From: Fimenecus sp045613685
GTDB taxonomy: Bacteria; Bacillota; Clostridia; Oscillospirales; Acutalibacteraceae
Direction: 5' to 3'
DNA length: 21,592 nucleotides
Assembly: GCA_045613685.1 (NCBI GenBank)
Contig: JAZLBL010000039.1
Coordinates: forward strand, 1-21,592
This document shows, piece after piece, positions 7,311 to 12,704 of this stretch. A program made the position numbers and the translations under genes. Positions within the stretch are counted from its first letter, which is position 1, and each line of letters begins with the position of its first letter. The notes under the pieces were generated by a model, which did not search any database, was not told the DNA's origin, and saw nothing but the letters and a program-made list of their open reading frames with translations.

Positions 7311-8072
7311 TTATCTTTGATTGGAGAATTCGTACATTAAAATGCCACCTGCAACTGATGCGTTAAGTGAATTAATTTGACCTTTCATTTTAAGCGAAAT
7401 AATGAAGTCGCATTTTTCACGGACAATTCTGCTCATTCCGTCGCCCTCTGAGCCGATAACAAGCACTGCTGCACCACTGAGATTTGTTGAACGGACATCC
7501 TGACCATCCATATCTGCGCCATAAACCCACAAACCTTTTTCTTTTAACTCGTCAAGAGTTGATGCAAGGTTTGACACACGAGCAACTTTCATATATTCAA
7601 GTGCACCTGCACTGGTTTTGCCAACAGTATAATTAAGAGATGCACTTCTGCGTTTTGGAATAATTATTCCGTGAACACCGGCTGCCTCTGCAGTACGGAT
7701 AATTGCACCCAAATTGTGTGGGTCTTCAATTCCGTCACAAGCAACAATGAAAGGTGCTTCGTTTCTTTCTTCGGCAACCTGCAATATTTCTTCAACAGTT
7801 GAATAATCGTGAGCTGCACAAATTGCTGCAACGCCCTGGTGGTTATTGTGACCACACATAAAGTCAAGTTTCTTTTTATCAACTTCTTTAACCACAGCGC
7901 CTTTTTCACGACATTCACCGATTATTTTACCAAGTGAGCCACCCTTTTCACCACGAATAACAAAGAGTGTATCAATCTCTCTGCCTGACTTGATAAGCTC
8001 TGTCACGGCATTTCGACCTATGATTAAATCTTTTTGTCTTTCTTCATTAAATTTATCAATTTTATTATCCAT
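7311..8072 (-). CDS. rlmB: 23S rRNA (guanosine2251-2'-O)-methyltransferase, TrmH family
   Basis: This is a SpoU/TrmH-family 2'-O-methyltransferase of 253 residues. The N-terminal RNA-binding domain starts with IIGRNAVTELI. The SPOUT catalytic domain shows motif 1 (DGIEDPHNLGAIIRTAEAAG), motif 2 (VIGSEGDGMSR) and motif 3 (LKMKGQINSLNASVAGG). This layout is that of RlmB/YacO, which methylates G2251 in the 23S rRNA P loop; a tRNA-specific relative cannot be fully excluded. I chose the ATG at 8070-8072 over the one at 8091-8093 because GGAG sits 7 bases upstream of the former and nothing does upstream of the latter. It is the first gene after a strong promoter and heads the operon leading to rsmI. 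Confidence 0.92.
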   Translation of the reverse strand: MDNKIDKFNEERQKDLIIGRNAVTELIKSGREIDTLFVIRGEKGGSLGKIIGECREKGAVVKEVDKKKLDFMCGHNNHQGVAAICAAHDYSTVEEILQVAEERNEAPFIVACDGIEDPHNLGAIIRTAEAAGVHGIIIPKRRSASLNYTVGKTSAGALEYMKVARVSNLASTLDELKEKGLWVYGADMDGQDVRSTNLSGAAVLVIGSEGDGMSRIVREKCDFIISLKMKGQINSLNASVAGGILMYEFSNQR

Positions 8073-8120
8073 TTTCCTACTCCATTCGGGCATAGTTACA
8101 CATATTATTTTTAATATCTT

Positions 8121-8149
8121 ATTATATCAAATATCTCTAGATTTTACAA
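8121..8149 (-). promoter_or_regulatory. Predicted sigma-A promoter of the rlmB-rsmI operon
   Basis: On the minus strand TTGTAA (8144-8149) and TATAAT (8121-8126) are 17 bases apart, upstream of the rlmB start. No other good promoter is visible before rsmI, so the five genes probably share this one. The rest of the 455-base gap up to 8527 holds the palindromic repeat and the terminator listed separately. The AT-rich part at 8150-8265 shows nothing I can name. Confidence 0.65.
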
Positions 8150-8265
8150 GATAAAATTAACAATATATAGTGTTTGTGTGTATCTTTTTTCATGTTTTTT
8201 CGCTCTATTTTGTATTTAAGCACAAATTCAAACTACAAAAATTCAATATTTTAAACAATCGCGTC

Positions 8266-8444
8266 GACAAATCGGGGTTTGTCGAATTGTTTTATATGGT
8301 GATGTCGCCTTGCCTCCCTCTGACGAGGGAGGTGGCAAAATCTTTGATTTTGACGGAGGGAGAGATAAGCAAAACCGATTTAATTCTATCCTGTCTCTCC
8401 CTCAGTCTCGCATACGCTCGACAGCTCCCTCGTCAGAGGGAGCC
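8266..8444. repeat. Dispersed palindromic repeat (MITE- or REP-like), copy 1
   Basis: This is a non-coding, GC-richer island in an AT-rich gap. It starts with a hairpin (GACAAATCGGGGTTTGTC, 8266-8283). Next comes TATATGGTGATGTCGCCT (8293-8310), then an 18-bp box CTCCCTCTGACGAGGGAG (8314-8331) that recurs exactly in inverted orientation at 8425-8442. Each box is itself a hairpin. Inner arms GAGGGAGAGA (8356-8365) and TCTCTCCCTC (8394-8403) are also complementary, so the whole can fold into one long stem. A second copy begins at 21534. Similar boxes occur widely in Oscillospiraceae genomes to my recollection, which I could not check. It may extend rightward to the CCCCGACAAATT at 8466. Confidence 0.8.
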
Positions 8445-8494
8445 AAAAAAATATAATTAAAAAGACCCCGACAAATTTAAATTTGTTGAACAAA

Positions 8495-8521
8495 AAAGAG
8501 TGGGTCTAAATCCCACTCTTT
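8495..8521 (-). terminator. Rho-independent terminator after the GH43-like gene
   Basis: A perfect 10-bp stem (AAAGAGTGGG at 8495-8504 with CCCACTCTTT at 8512-8521) has a 7-base loop. On the minus strand it is followed by a run of six T. It lies 6 bases after the stop codon of the GH43-like gene. Confidence 0.85.
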
Positions 8522-8527
8522 GACCGT

Positions 8528-9457
8528 TTAATATTTTGCGGTTTTTAATCTTTCATACTCTTCTTCAGTGATTTCGATTACCCCGCCGTGCTTAAACCCA
8601 TAAGGAAACTTGAACAATTCAGGACAACGAGTGAAGTTCATATCTCCAGGTTTTGATGAAATGAATGGCACATATCCCATTTTCTCTTTCTCACAACCAA
8701 AGAAATCAAATAACACACACCATCTACCATCAGGCAAAACGAAACTTGTACCTGCTTCATAAGAACCAGGTTTTTCAATGGTATTCATATATTCTTCAAA
8801 GCCTTTATCATGTTCATAAGGTCCATAAAGGTTAGTTGATGTTGCATGCATATTCATTGACGGATTATGTGCGTTTTTATAGAACATATGATAAACACCG
8901 TCAATTTTTCGGATATGAGTGTCAAGAATTTCATTGTCTTTTGTGAAGAATAGCTTTGGTTCAGAGAATGTTTCAAAATCCTTTGTAACAGAGCAATAAA
9001 TCGACATATGCTTGTAGTCATCTTCTGCCACAGTTGAGCCCCAATGGATTAAATATTCCCCTGTTTCTTCTTCGAAGTACACCTCAGGTGCCCACATACA
9101 ACCAAAATCGTCACGACCGAAATGAACTAATTTTTCTTCGCTGAAATTCACAAGGTCATCAGTTTTCCACATACGAAGGCACTTGCTACCTGTACGATTG
9201 ATATTTGACCAGTCAAGTTGAAGATTTTCGTCATAACGATTTGCAACACACAAGTCAGTTGTGAGAATCACAAATTCGCCTGTATGAAGTCGCACGATTT
9301 CAATATCCCGACAACCCTTTTCACCAAGATTTGCAGTTAAAATAGGGTTACCGTCATTAACTTTCTCCCAGTTAAGTCCATCACGGCTAATGCTGAAATA
9401 AACTTGCTCACCATCAGGTGTATATTTTTCTTTAAAATGTGTAAATAAATATGGCAT
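8528..9457 (-). CDS. Glycoside hydrolase family 43-like five-bladed propeller enzyme
   Basis: This 309-residue protein has the repeated beta-blade pattern of GH43/GH62-type glycosidases. Examples are FSISRDGLNWEKV in the first blade, then RMWKTDDLVNFSEE, SVTKDFETFSEPKLF and YGPYEHDKG. Candidate active-site residues are D51 (CRDIEIV, catalytic base), D179 (EILDTHIRKIDGVYHMFY, pKa modulator) and E234 (SYEAGTSF, acid). A WAPEVYF motif at 122-128 is typical of the family. GH43 enzymes remove arabinose or xylose from plant polysaccharides; the exact sugar here is unknown. There is no signal peptide, so it probably acts inside the cell on imported oligosaccharides. It starts 9 bases after the femX-like gene and ends at a strong terminator, making it the second gene of a two-gene operon. 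Confidence 0.8.
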   Translation of the reverse strand: MPYLFTHFKEKYTPDGEQVYFSISRDGLNWEKVNDGNPILTANLGEKGCRDIEIVRLHTGEFVILTTDLCVANRYDENLQLDWSNINRTGSKCLRMWKTDDLVNFSEEKLVHFGRDDFGCMWAPEVYFEEETGEYLIHWGSTVAEDDYKHMSIYCSVTKDFETFSEPKLFFTKDNEILDTHIRKIDGVYHMFYKNAHNPSMNMHATSTNLYGPYEHDKGFEEYMNTIEKPGSYEAGTSFVLPDGRWCVLFDFFGCEKEKMGYVPFISSKPGDMNFTRCPELFKFPYGFKHGGVIEITEEEYERLKTAKY

Positions 9458-9466
9458 AGTATCACC

Positions 9467-10792
9467 TTATCTGCGAATCAATTTCACAAGCTTCATTTTG
9501 AGTTTCTTTGCCTTTGGCATAAGATTGCTATAAAGATAATATTTAAGCTTATTACCCACAAGCACATATTCACCGATAAACTCCATATAATCAGCACCGA
9601 AGCTTAACTTAAATTCATTTATGCCCACAAAGTCTTTGTTAGGTTTCATTTCACCAAGAGTGCCATCGTTATTGATTTCAGGTGAATCAACGAGCACATA
9701 TCCCAAATCGTGATAGTCGCATTCACACTCGATACTCTTGCAAATGCGAAGATAATTGAGATAATGACTTGAACGAGTATTGTTACGGATTATATTTCTT
9801 GTGCCACCGAAAAGGCAAGATGCAACCCCACCATAACGCAAAGTAAATCCACCTGCAACAGGGATTACTGCATCTTCAGGGTATCCCTTTGTTTCGTCCA
9901 TTCTGATTTCAAAGTTTTTAGTGTTGCTATCGATTGCTTCGATATCACCTTTAATACCCTTGATTTTCTTTTCAGGTGCAGTTTCAAGTGCTTTTAAAAG
10001 CTCTTGCTTTTTAGCCTGACGCTCATTTTCTAATTCGCAGTCTTTTTTCTTGTTATAATAGACAATAATAATATCAGAACTATCGCTGAATTTTTCCATA
10101 AGATTTTTGCAATAGTCACCATCACGAGAAACAAAATCATTTCTGTTTGATGTATCTTGCATAACACTCATAAATTCATCCATAATCTGTGGATTATTCT
10201 TTACATCTTCATAGGTGTAAAGTTTTGATTCAAGTCCACGTGTTGTGCCGATTCGCACACTATAACGGACACCCTTTTCGCAGTTTTTGAGAATCTTATC
10301 TGACGGAATAATATTACCATCAGCATCACGCAAAGGTATATATGTCTGCACAGGATGTTTGTATGTGTATGTTTCAATTTTAGGGTTTAATGAATAGCCA
10401 CAAGATGTCAATAATTTGTGAGCATTTACGCCGTCTTCCTGAGTTTCGCCACTGATACGCAATGGAATAAGTGGGTCAACCACAAGACAAGTTGCTCCTG
10501 CTTTTTTCATTTCTGCTTTGATAAAGTCTGTAAATTCTTTTTGTAATCCTTCGTTTTTATAATCGCACAAAGGACCACAAGGGATATACCAGATTTCACC
10601 TGCAACAGGCAATACTCTTGAAAGCACCAGGCAAGTTAATACTCTTTCTTCGCCGAAAAATCCGCTATAAAACCTTGACCCCCAAGAAGTTTTAACTTCA
10701 GGCCATTTTGAGCATTGAAGATATGACCCTTTATTAGCTTTTACAAAGTTATCGAAGGCCGCTAAATCCGTTTCTATTCTGAAATCATACAT
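9467..10792 (-). CDS. FemX/FemAB-type peptidoglycan bridge aminoacyltransferase
   Basis: This is a 441-residue soluble protein of the Fem family (two GNAT-like halves). These enzymes transfer amino acids from aminoacyl-tRNA to the stem-peptide lysine of lipid II, building the interpeptide bridge. Supporting features are the N-terminal YLQCSKWPEVKTSWG, YIPCGPLCDY, ATCLVVDPLI, and GVRYSVRIGTTRGLE. A lysine/glutamate-rich helical insertion near residues 250-295 resembles the coiled-coil arm of FemA, MurM and FemX. The C-terminal domain includes GGFTLRYGGVASCLFGGT. I chose the ATG at 10790-10792, two codons inside a possible TTG start, because GGAG is 9 bases upstream of it and only 3 from the TTG. 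It has its own promoter and is followed by the GH43-like gene. The amino acid added cannot be read from the sequence. Confidence 0.85.
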   Translation of the reverse strand: MYDFRIETDLAAFDNFVKANKGSYLQCSKWPEVKTSWGSRFYSGFFGEERVLTCLVLSRVLPVAGEIWYIPCGPLCDYKNEGLQKEFTDFIKAEMKKAGATCLVVDPLIPLRISGETQEDGVNAHKLLTSCGYSLNPKIETYTYKHPVQTYIPLRDADGNIIPSDKILKNCEKGVRYSVRIGTTRGLESKLYTYEDVKNNPQIMDEFMSVMQDTSNRNDFVSRDGDYCKNLMEKFSDSSDIIIVYYNKKKDCELENERQAKKQELLKALETAPEKKIKGIKGDIEAIDSNTKNFEIRMDETKGYPEDAVIPVAGGFTLRYGGVASCLFGGTRNIIRNNTRSSHYLNYLRICKSIECECDYHDLGYVLVDSPEINNDGTLGEMKPNKDFVGINEFKLSFGADYMEFIGEYVLVGNKLKYYLYSNLMPKAKKLKMKLVKLIRR

Positions 10793-10825
10793 AACCAAAA
10801 TCTCCGTTGATGTTTTTATGAAAAT

Positions 10826-10854
10826 ATTTTAGCACATCAAAAAGTTTGTTTCAA
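10826..10854 (-). promoter_or_regulatory. Predicted sigma-A promoter of the femX-like/GH43 operon
   Basis: On the minus strand TTGAAA (10849-10854) and TAAAAT (10826-10831) are separated by 17 bases. The -10 box is 34 bases upstream of the ATG at 10792. Confidence 0.65.
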
Positions 10855-10894
10855 TAAAAAAGAAAATTTTTATTTACTATTGTTTCGCGTTGTG

Positions 10895-10912
10895 CTATAG
10901 TTATAACTATAG
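10895..10912. promoter_or_regulatory. 18-bp perfect palindrome upstream of the radical SAM gene
   Basis: CTATAGTTATAACTATAG is a perfect 18-bp palindrome. It ends against the GGTGG ribosome binding site of the radical SAM gene. It contains a TATAAC (10902-10907) that could be a -10 box with TTGTTT at 10880-10885 (16-base spacer). An operator role is inferred from symmetry and position. Confidence 0.45.
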
Positions 10913-10923
10913 GTGGTGATAAA

Positions 10924-11757
10924 ATGAAAAGATTTGGAGAAATATACGTTGAGATTTCAAATATCTGCAACTTAAAATGTTCATTCTGTCCAGGCACAAC
11001 AAGAAAGCCAAAAAGAATGGACAGAGAAGAATTCAAAATAGTACTTAACAAAATTAAACCATATACTGACTTCATCTGTTTTCATCTTCTTGGTGAACCA
11101 CTTTGCCACCCTGACTTTGAAGCATTTTTGAAAATTGCCGAAGAAATGAAGTTCATGGTTAAGATTGTAACAAACGGCACTTTGTTAAGCAAACAGAAAG
11201 ACGTTTTGTTAAATTCAAAATCACACTATCGAACCTATATTTCATTGCATTCTTTTGAAGCGAATGATAATAAAAACTCATTTGAAAAATATTTAGAAGA
11301 TTGTTTTGATTATGCAAAATCTGCTGAAAACAAAAAAGTCGTTGTTCTTCGACTTTGGAACAATGGCGGTAAAGATAGTTTGAATGATGAAATTTTAGCA
11401 AAACTCGAAAATTATTTCCCTAAGCCTTGGGTTGAAGAGTGTAACAGTATAAAAATAGGAAACAAGATATATGTTGAGTATGGTGATAAATTCGATTGGC
11501 CTACACTCGAAAGCGACGACACCAATGAAAATATTTTCTGTTACGGTCTTCGCACTCAATTTGGCATTCTTGCTGATGGCACAGTTGTTCCTTGTTGCCT
11601 TGATAACGATGGCACAATAAATCTTGGAAATATCTTCGAACAAGATTTAGAAGAAATCATAAACTCAGAAAGAGCACAGAATATTTATAATGGATTTTCA
11701 AATCGAAACGCTTGTGAAGAACTTTGCAAGAGATGTAGTTTTGTGAGAAAGTTTTAA
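10924..11757 (+). CDS. Radical SAM/SPASM domain protein
   Basis: This 277-residue protein has the radical SAM cluster motif C15-x3-C19-x2-C22 (CNLKCSFC), followed by LLGEPLCHPDF and IVTNGTLL, both typical of the fold. The C-terminal part holds a SPASM-like cysteine set for auxiliary Fe-S binding: C206, C224-C225 in GTVVPCCLDNDG, then C264, C268 and C271 in CEELCKRC. Family members generate a 5'-deoxyadenosyl radical and often modify peptides or enzymes such as sulfatases. No precursor peptide or obvious substrate gene is adjacent, so the substrate is unknown. GGTGG precedes the ATG. It is one of only two plus-strand genes in the window and is closed by a strong terminator, so it stands alone. 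Confidence 0.88.
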   Translation: MKRFGEIYVEISNICNLKCSFCPGTTRKPKRMDREEFKIVLNKIKPYTDFICFHLLGEPLCHPDFEAFLKIAEEMKFMVKIVTNGTLLSKQKDVLLNSKSHYRTYISLHSFEANDNKNSFEKYLEDCFDYAKSAENKKVVVLRLWNNGGKDSLNDEILAKLENYFPKPWVEECNSIKIGNKIYVEYGDKFDWPTLESDDTNENIFCYGLRTQFGILADGTVVPCCLDNDGTINLGNIFEQDLEEIINSERAQNIYNGFSNRNACEELCKRCSFVRKF

Positions 11758-11770
11758 TATGTAATTCCAA

Positions 11771-11796
11771 AAAACCCATCCATTTGGATGGGTTTT
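11771..11796 (+). terminator. Rho-independent terminator of the radical SAM gene
   Basis: A perfect 11-bp stem (AAAACCCATCC at 11771-11781 with GGATGGGTTTT at 11786-11796) has a 4-base loop and is followed by GTTTT. It lies 13 bases after the stop codon. The flanking A run means it can also act on the minus strand. Confidence 0.85.
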
Positions 11797-11797
11797 G

Positions 11798-11822
11798 TTT
11801 TGGAGGTGGCAATCGGATTTGA
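11798..11822 (-). repeat. Duplicate of the tRNA-Cys 3' end (25-bp direct repeat)
   Basis: These 25 bases are identical to 12018-12042, which cover the CCA end, discriminator, acceptor strand and part of the T arm of tRNA-Cys. The tRNA body is not present next to this copy. A copied tRNA 3' end is the classic footprint of site-specific integration, but partial duplication by other routes is possible. Confidence 0.8.
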
Positions 11823-11967
11823 CAACCTTCTTCGGCTACGCCTCGAATGTTGGTGGCTCGACGACCCAATTTCTTTGAAATTCGGTACCCGTCTCACCAC
11901 TTCTCGCTAAAAACGATGCACTGCATCATTTTCTTAACGCTCGAACCCAAGGGGTTCAAATCCGATT
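11811..11967. repeat. 157-bp palindrome-rich element with 12-bp inverted ends
   Basis: The ends AATCGGATTTGA (11811-11822) and TCAAATCCGATT (11956-11967) are exact inverted copies, both matching the tRNA-Cys T arm. Inside are several short stem-loops: AATTTC-TTT-GAAATT (11869-11883), GATGCA-C-TGCATC (11915-11927), GAACCC-AA-GGGGTTC (11943-11957) and GGC-TAC-GCC (11834-11842). There is no convincing coding frame. It fills most of the 263-base gap between the radical SAM gene and tRNA-Cys. It may be a small non-autonomous mobile element or a structured RNA. I do not recognise it. Confidence 0.5.
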
Positions 11968-11987
11968 TTACAACACAAACTAAAAAT

Positions 11988-12015
11988 AAAAACCAGACCG
12001 ATTGGTCTGGTTTTT
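11988..12015 (-). terminator. Rho-independent terminator of the tRNA cluster
   Basis: A perfect 12-bp stem (AAAAACCAGACC at 11988-11999 with GGTCTGGTTTTT at 12004-12015) has a 4-base loop. On the minus strand it lies 5 bases beyond the tRNA-Cys CCA end and is followed by a T-rich tract. Confidence 0.88.
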
Positions 12016-12020
12016 GTTTT

Positions 12021-12095
12021 TGGAGGTGGCAATCGGATTTGAACCGATGAATCAGGGTTTTGCAGACCCACGCCTTACCACTTGGCTATGCCACC
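12021..12095 (-). tRNA. tRNA-Cys (GCA)
   Basis: On the minus strand the acceptor GGTGGCA pairs with TGCCACC, followed by discriminator T and an encoded CCA. The anticodon loop CTGCAAA gives GCA, and the T loop is TTCAAAT in an ATCGG/CCGAT stem. The top anticodon-stem pair is a T-T mismatch. It is the last tRNA of the cluster. Its 3' end is duplicated at 11798-11822. Confidence 0.95.
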
Positions 12096-12117
12096 ATATT
12101 ATTTTTTTGATAAAAAT

Positions 12118-12150
12118 AGGACACAAGAAACTGGGAGAATTCTGTGTCCT
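12118..12150 (-). terminator. Hairpin between tRNA-Gly and tRNA-Cys (possible attenuator)
   Basis: AGGACACA (12118-12125) pairs with TGTGTCCT (12143-12150) around a 17-base loop. On the minus strand it is followed by ATTTTTAT. It could be a weak terminator that lowers tRNA-Cys expression or a processing site. The large loop and interrupted T run make a full stop uncertain. Confidence 0.45.
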
Positions 12151-12158
12151 GTTTTTTA

Positions 12159-12234
12159 TGGAGCGGATGACGAGGCTCGAACTCGCTACCTCCACCTTGG
12201 CAAGGTGGCGCTCTACCAGATGAGCTACATCCGC
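12159..12234 (-). tRNA. tRNA-Gly (GCC)
   Basis: The 76-base minus-strand gene starts GCGGATG, which pairs with the 3' CATCCGC, and ends in TCCA. The anticodon loop TTGCCAA in a CACCT-type stem gives GCC. The T arm reads GCGAG-TTCGAGC-CTCGT (GTTCGAGC core). Confidence 0.96.
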
Positions 12235-12241
12235 ATACAAT

Positions 12242-12317
<76 letters not shown>

Positions 12318-12323
12318 AAAAAA

Positions 12324-12400
12324 TGGCGACCCGGAACGGGCTCGAACCGTCGACCTCTAGCGTGACAGGCTAGCGTTCTAACCAACTGAACTACCGGGCC
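12324..12400 (-). tRNA. tRNA-Asp (GTC)
   Basis: The 77-base minus-strand gene starts GGCCCGG, pairing with CCGGGTC, then discriminator G and CCA. The anticodon loop CTGTCAC gives GTC. The D arm is GTTCAGTTGGTTAGAAC. Confidence 0.96.
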
Positions 12401-12403
12401 ATT

Positions 12404-12479
12404 TGGTGGGAACAACAGGGCTCGAACCTGTGACCCTCTGCTTGTAAGGCAGATGCTCTCCCAGCTGAGCTATGCTCCC
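12404..12479 (-). tRNA. tRNA-Val (TAC)
   Basis: The 76-base minus-strand gene starts GGGAGCA, pairing with TGTTCCC with one G-T pair, then A and CCA. The anticodon loop CTTACAA gives TAC. It is the first tRNA after the cluster promoter. Confidence 0.96.
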
Positions 12480-12511
12480 ACATTTTTGCTGCTGTTTTCA
12501 GCGGCTCGTAT

Positions 12512-12540
12512 AATTTACCACATCTAAAAAGATTTGTCAA
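12512..12540 (-). promoter_or_regulatory. Strong predicted promoter of the tRNA cluster
   Basis: On the minus strand a perfect TTGACA -35 box (12535-12540) is 17 bases from TAAATT (12512-12517). It lies 33 bases upstream of tRNA-Val. All five tRNAs are co-oriented downstream of it. The AT-rich part at 12541-12630 shows no gene. Confidence 0.75.
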
Positions 12541-12663
12541 CACTTTTTTTCAACTTTTTTAAAATTTTTTCAAAAAAGTTTTGTGGCAACTTTTTACGCC
12601 TGATTTTTCAGTTGGTTATAAGCTTTTTGTCTGTTTTACACTCATTGATAAAACAGGAATATT

Positions 12664-12692
12664 CGGCGGTGTTCCTTTGGGGTTCACCGCCG
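12664..12692 (-). terminator. Hairpin after the amino acid permease gene
   Basis: CGGCGGTG (12664-12671) pairs with CACCGCCG (12685-12692), 12 bases after the permease stop. There is no T run beyond it on the minus strand, so termination may be weak or helped by a second hairpin at 12631-12656 (CTGTTTTA/TAAAACAG). Confidence 0.45.
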
Positions 12693-12704
12693 TTTAAAAC
12701 TATC

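Noticed and set aside
8170..8460. Plus-strand 96-codon ORF
   Set aside because: It runs through the palindromic repeat, has no ribosome binding site, and its peptide is what the inverted CTCCCTC boxes encode by chance.
11657..11869. Minus-strand 70-codon ORF beginning MGRRATNIRGVAEEGC
   Set aside because: It spans the terminator and the palindromic element and runs into the radical SAM gene antisense, with no ribosome binding site or protein-like composition.
12550..12583. T/A-rich inverted repeat (AACTTTTTT / AAAAAAGTT) upstream of the tRNA promoter
   Set aside because: Simple homopolymer complementarity in AT-rich DNA; no GC pairs of note and no gene to terminate.
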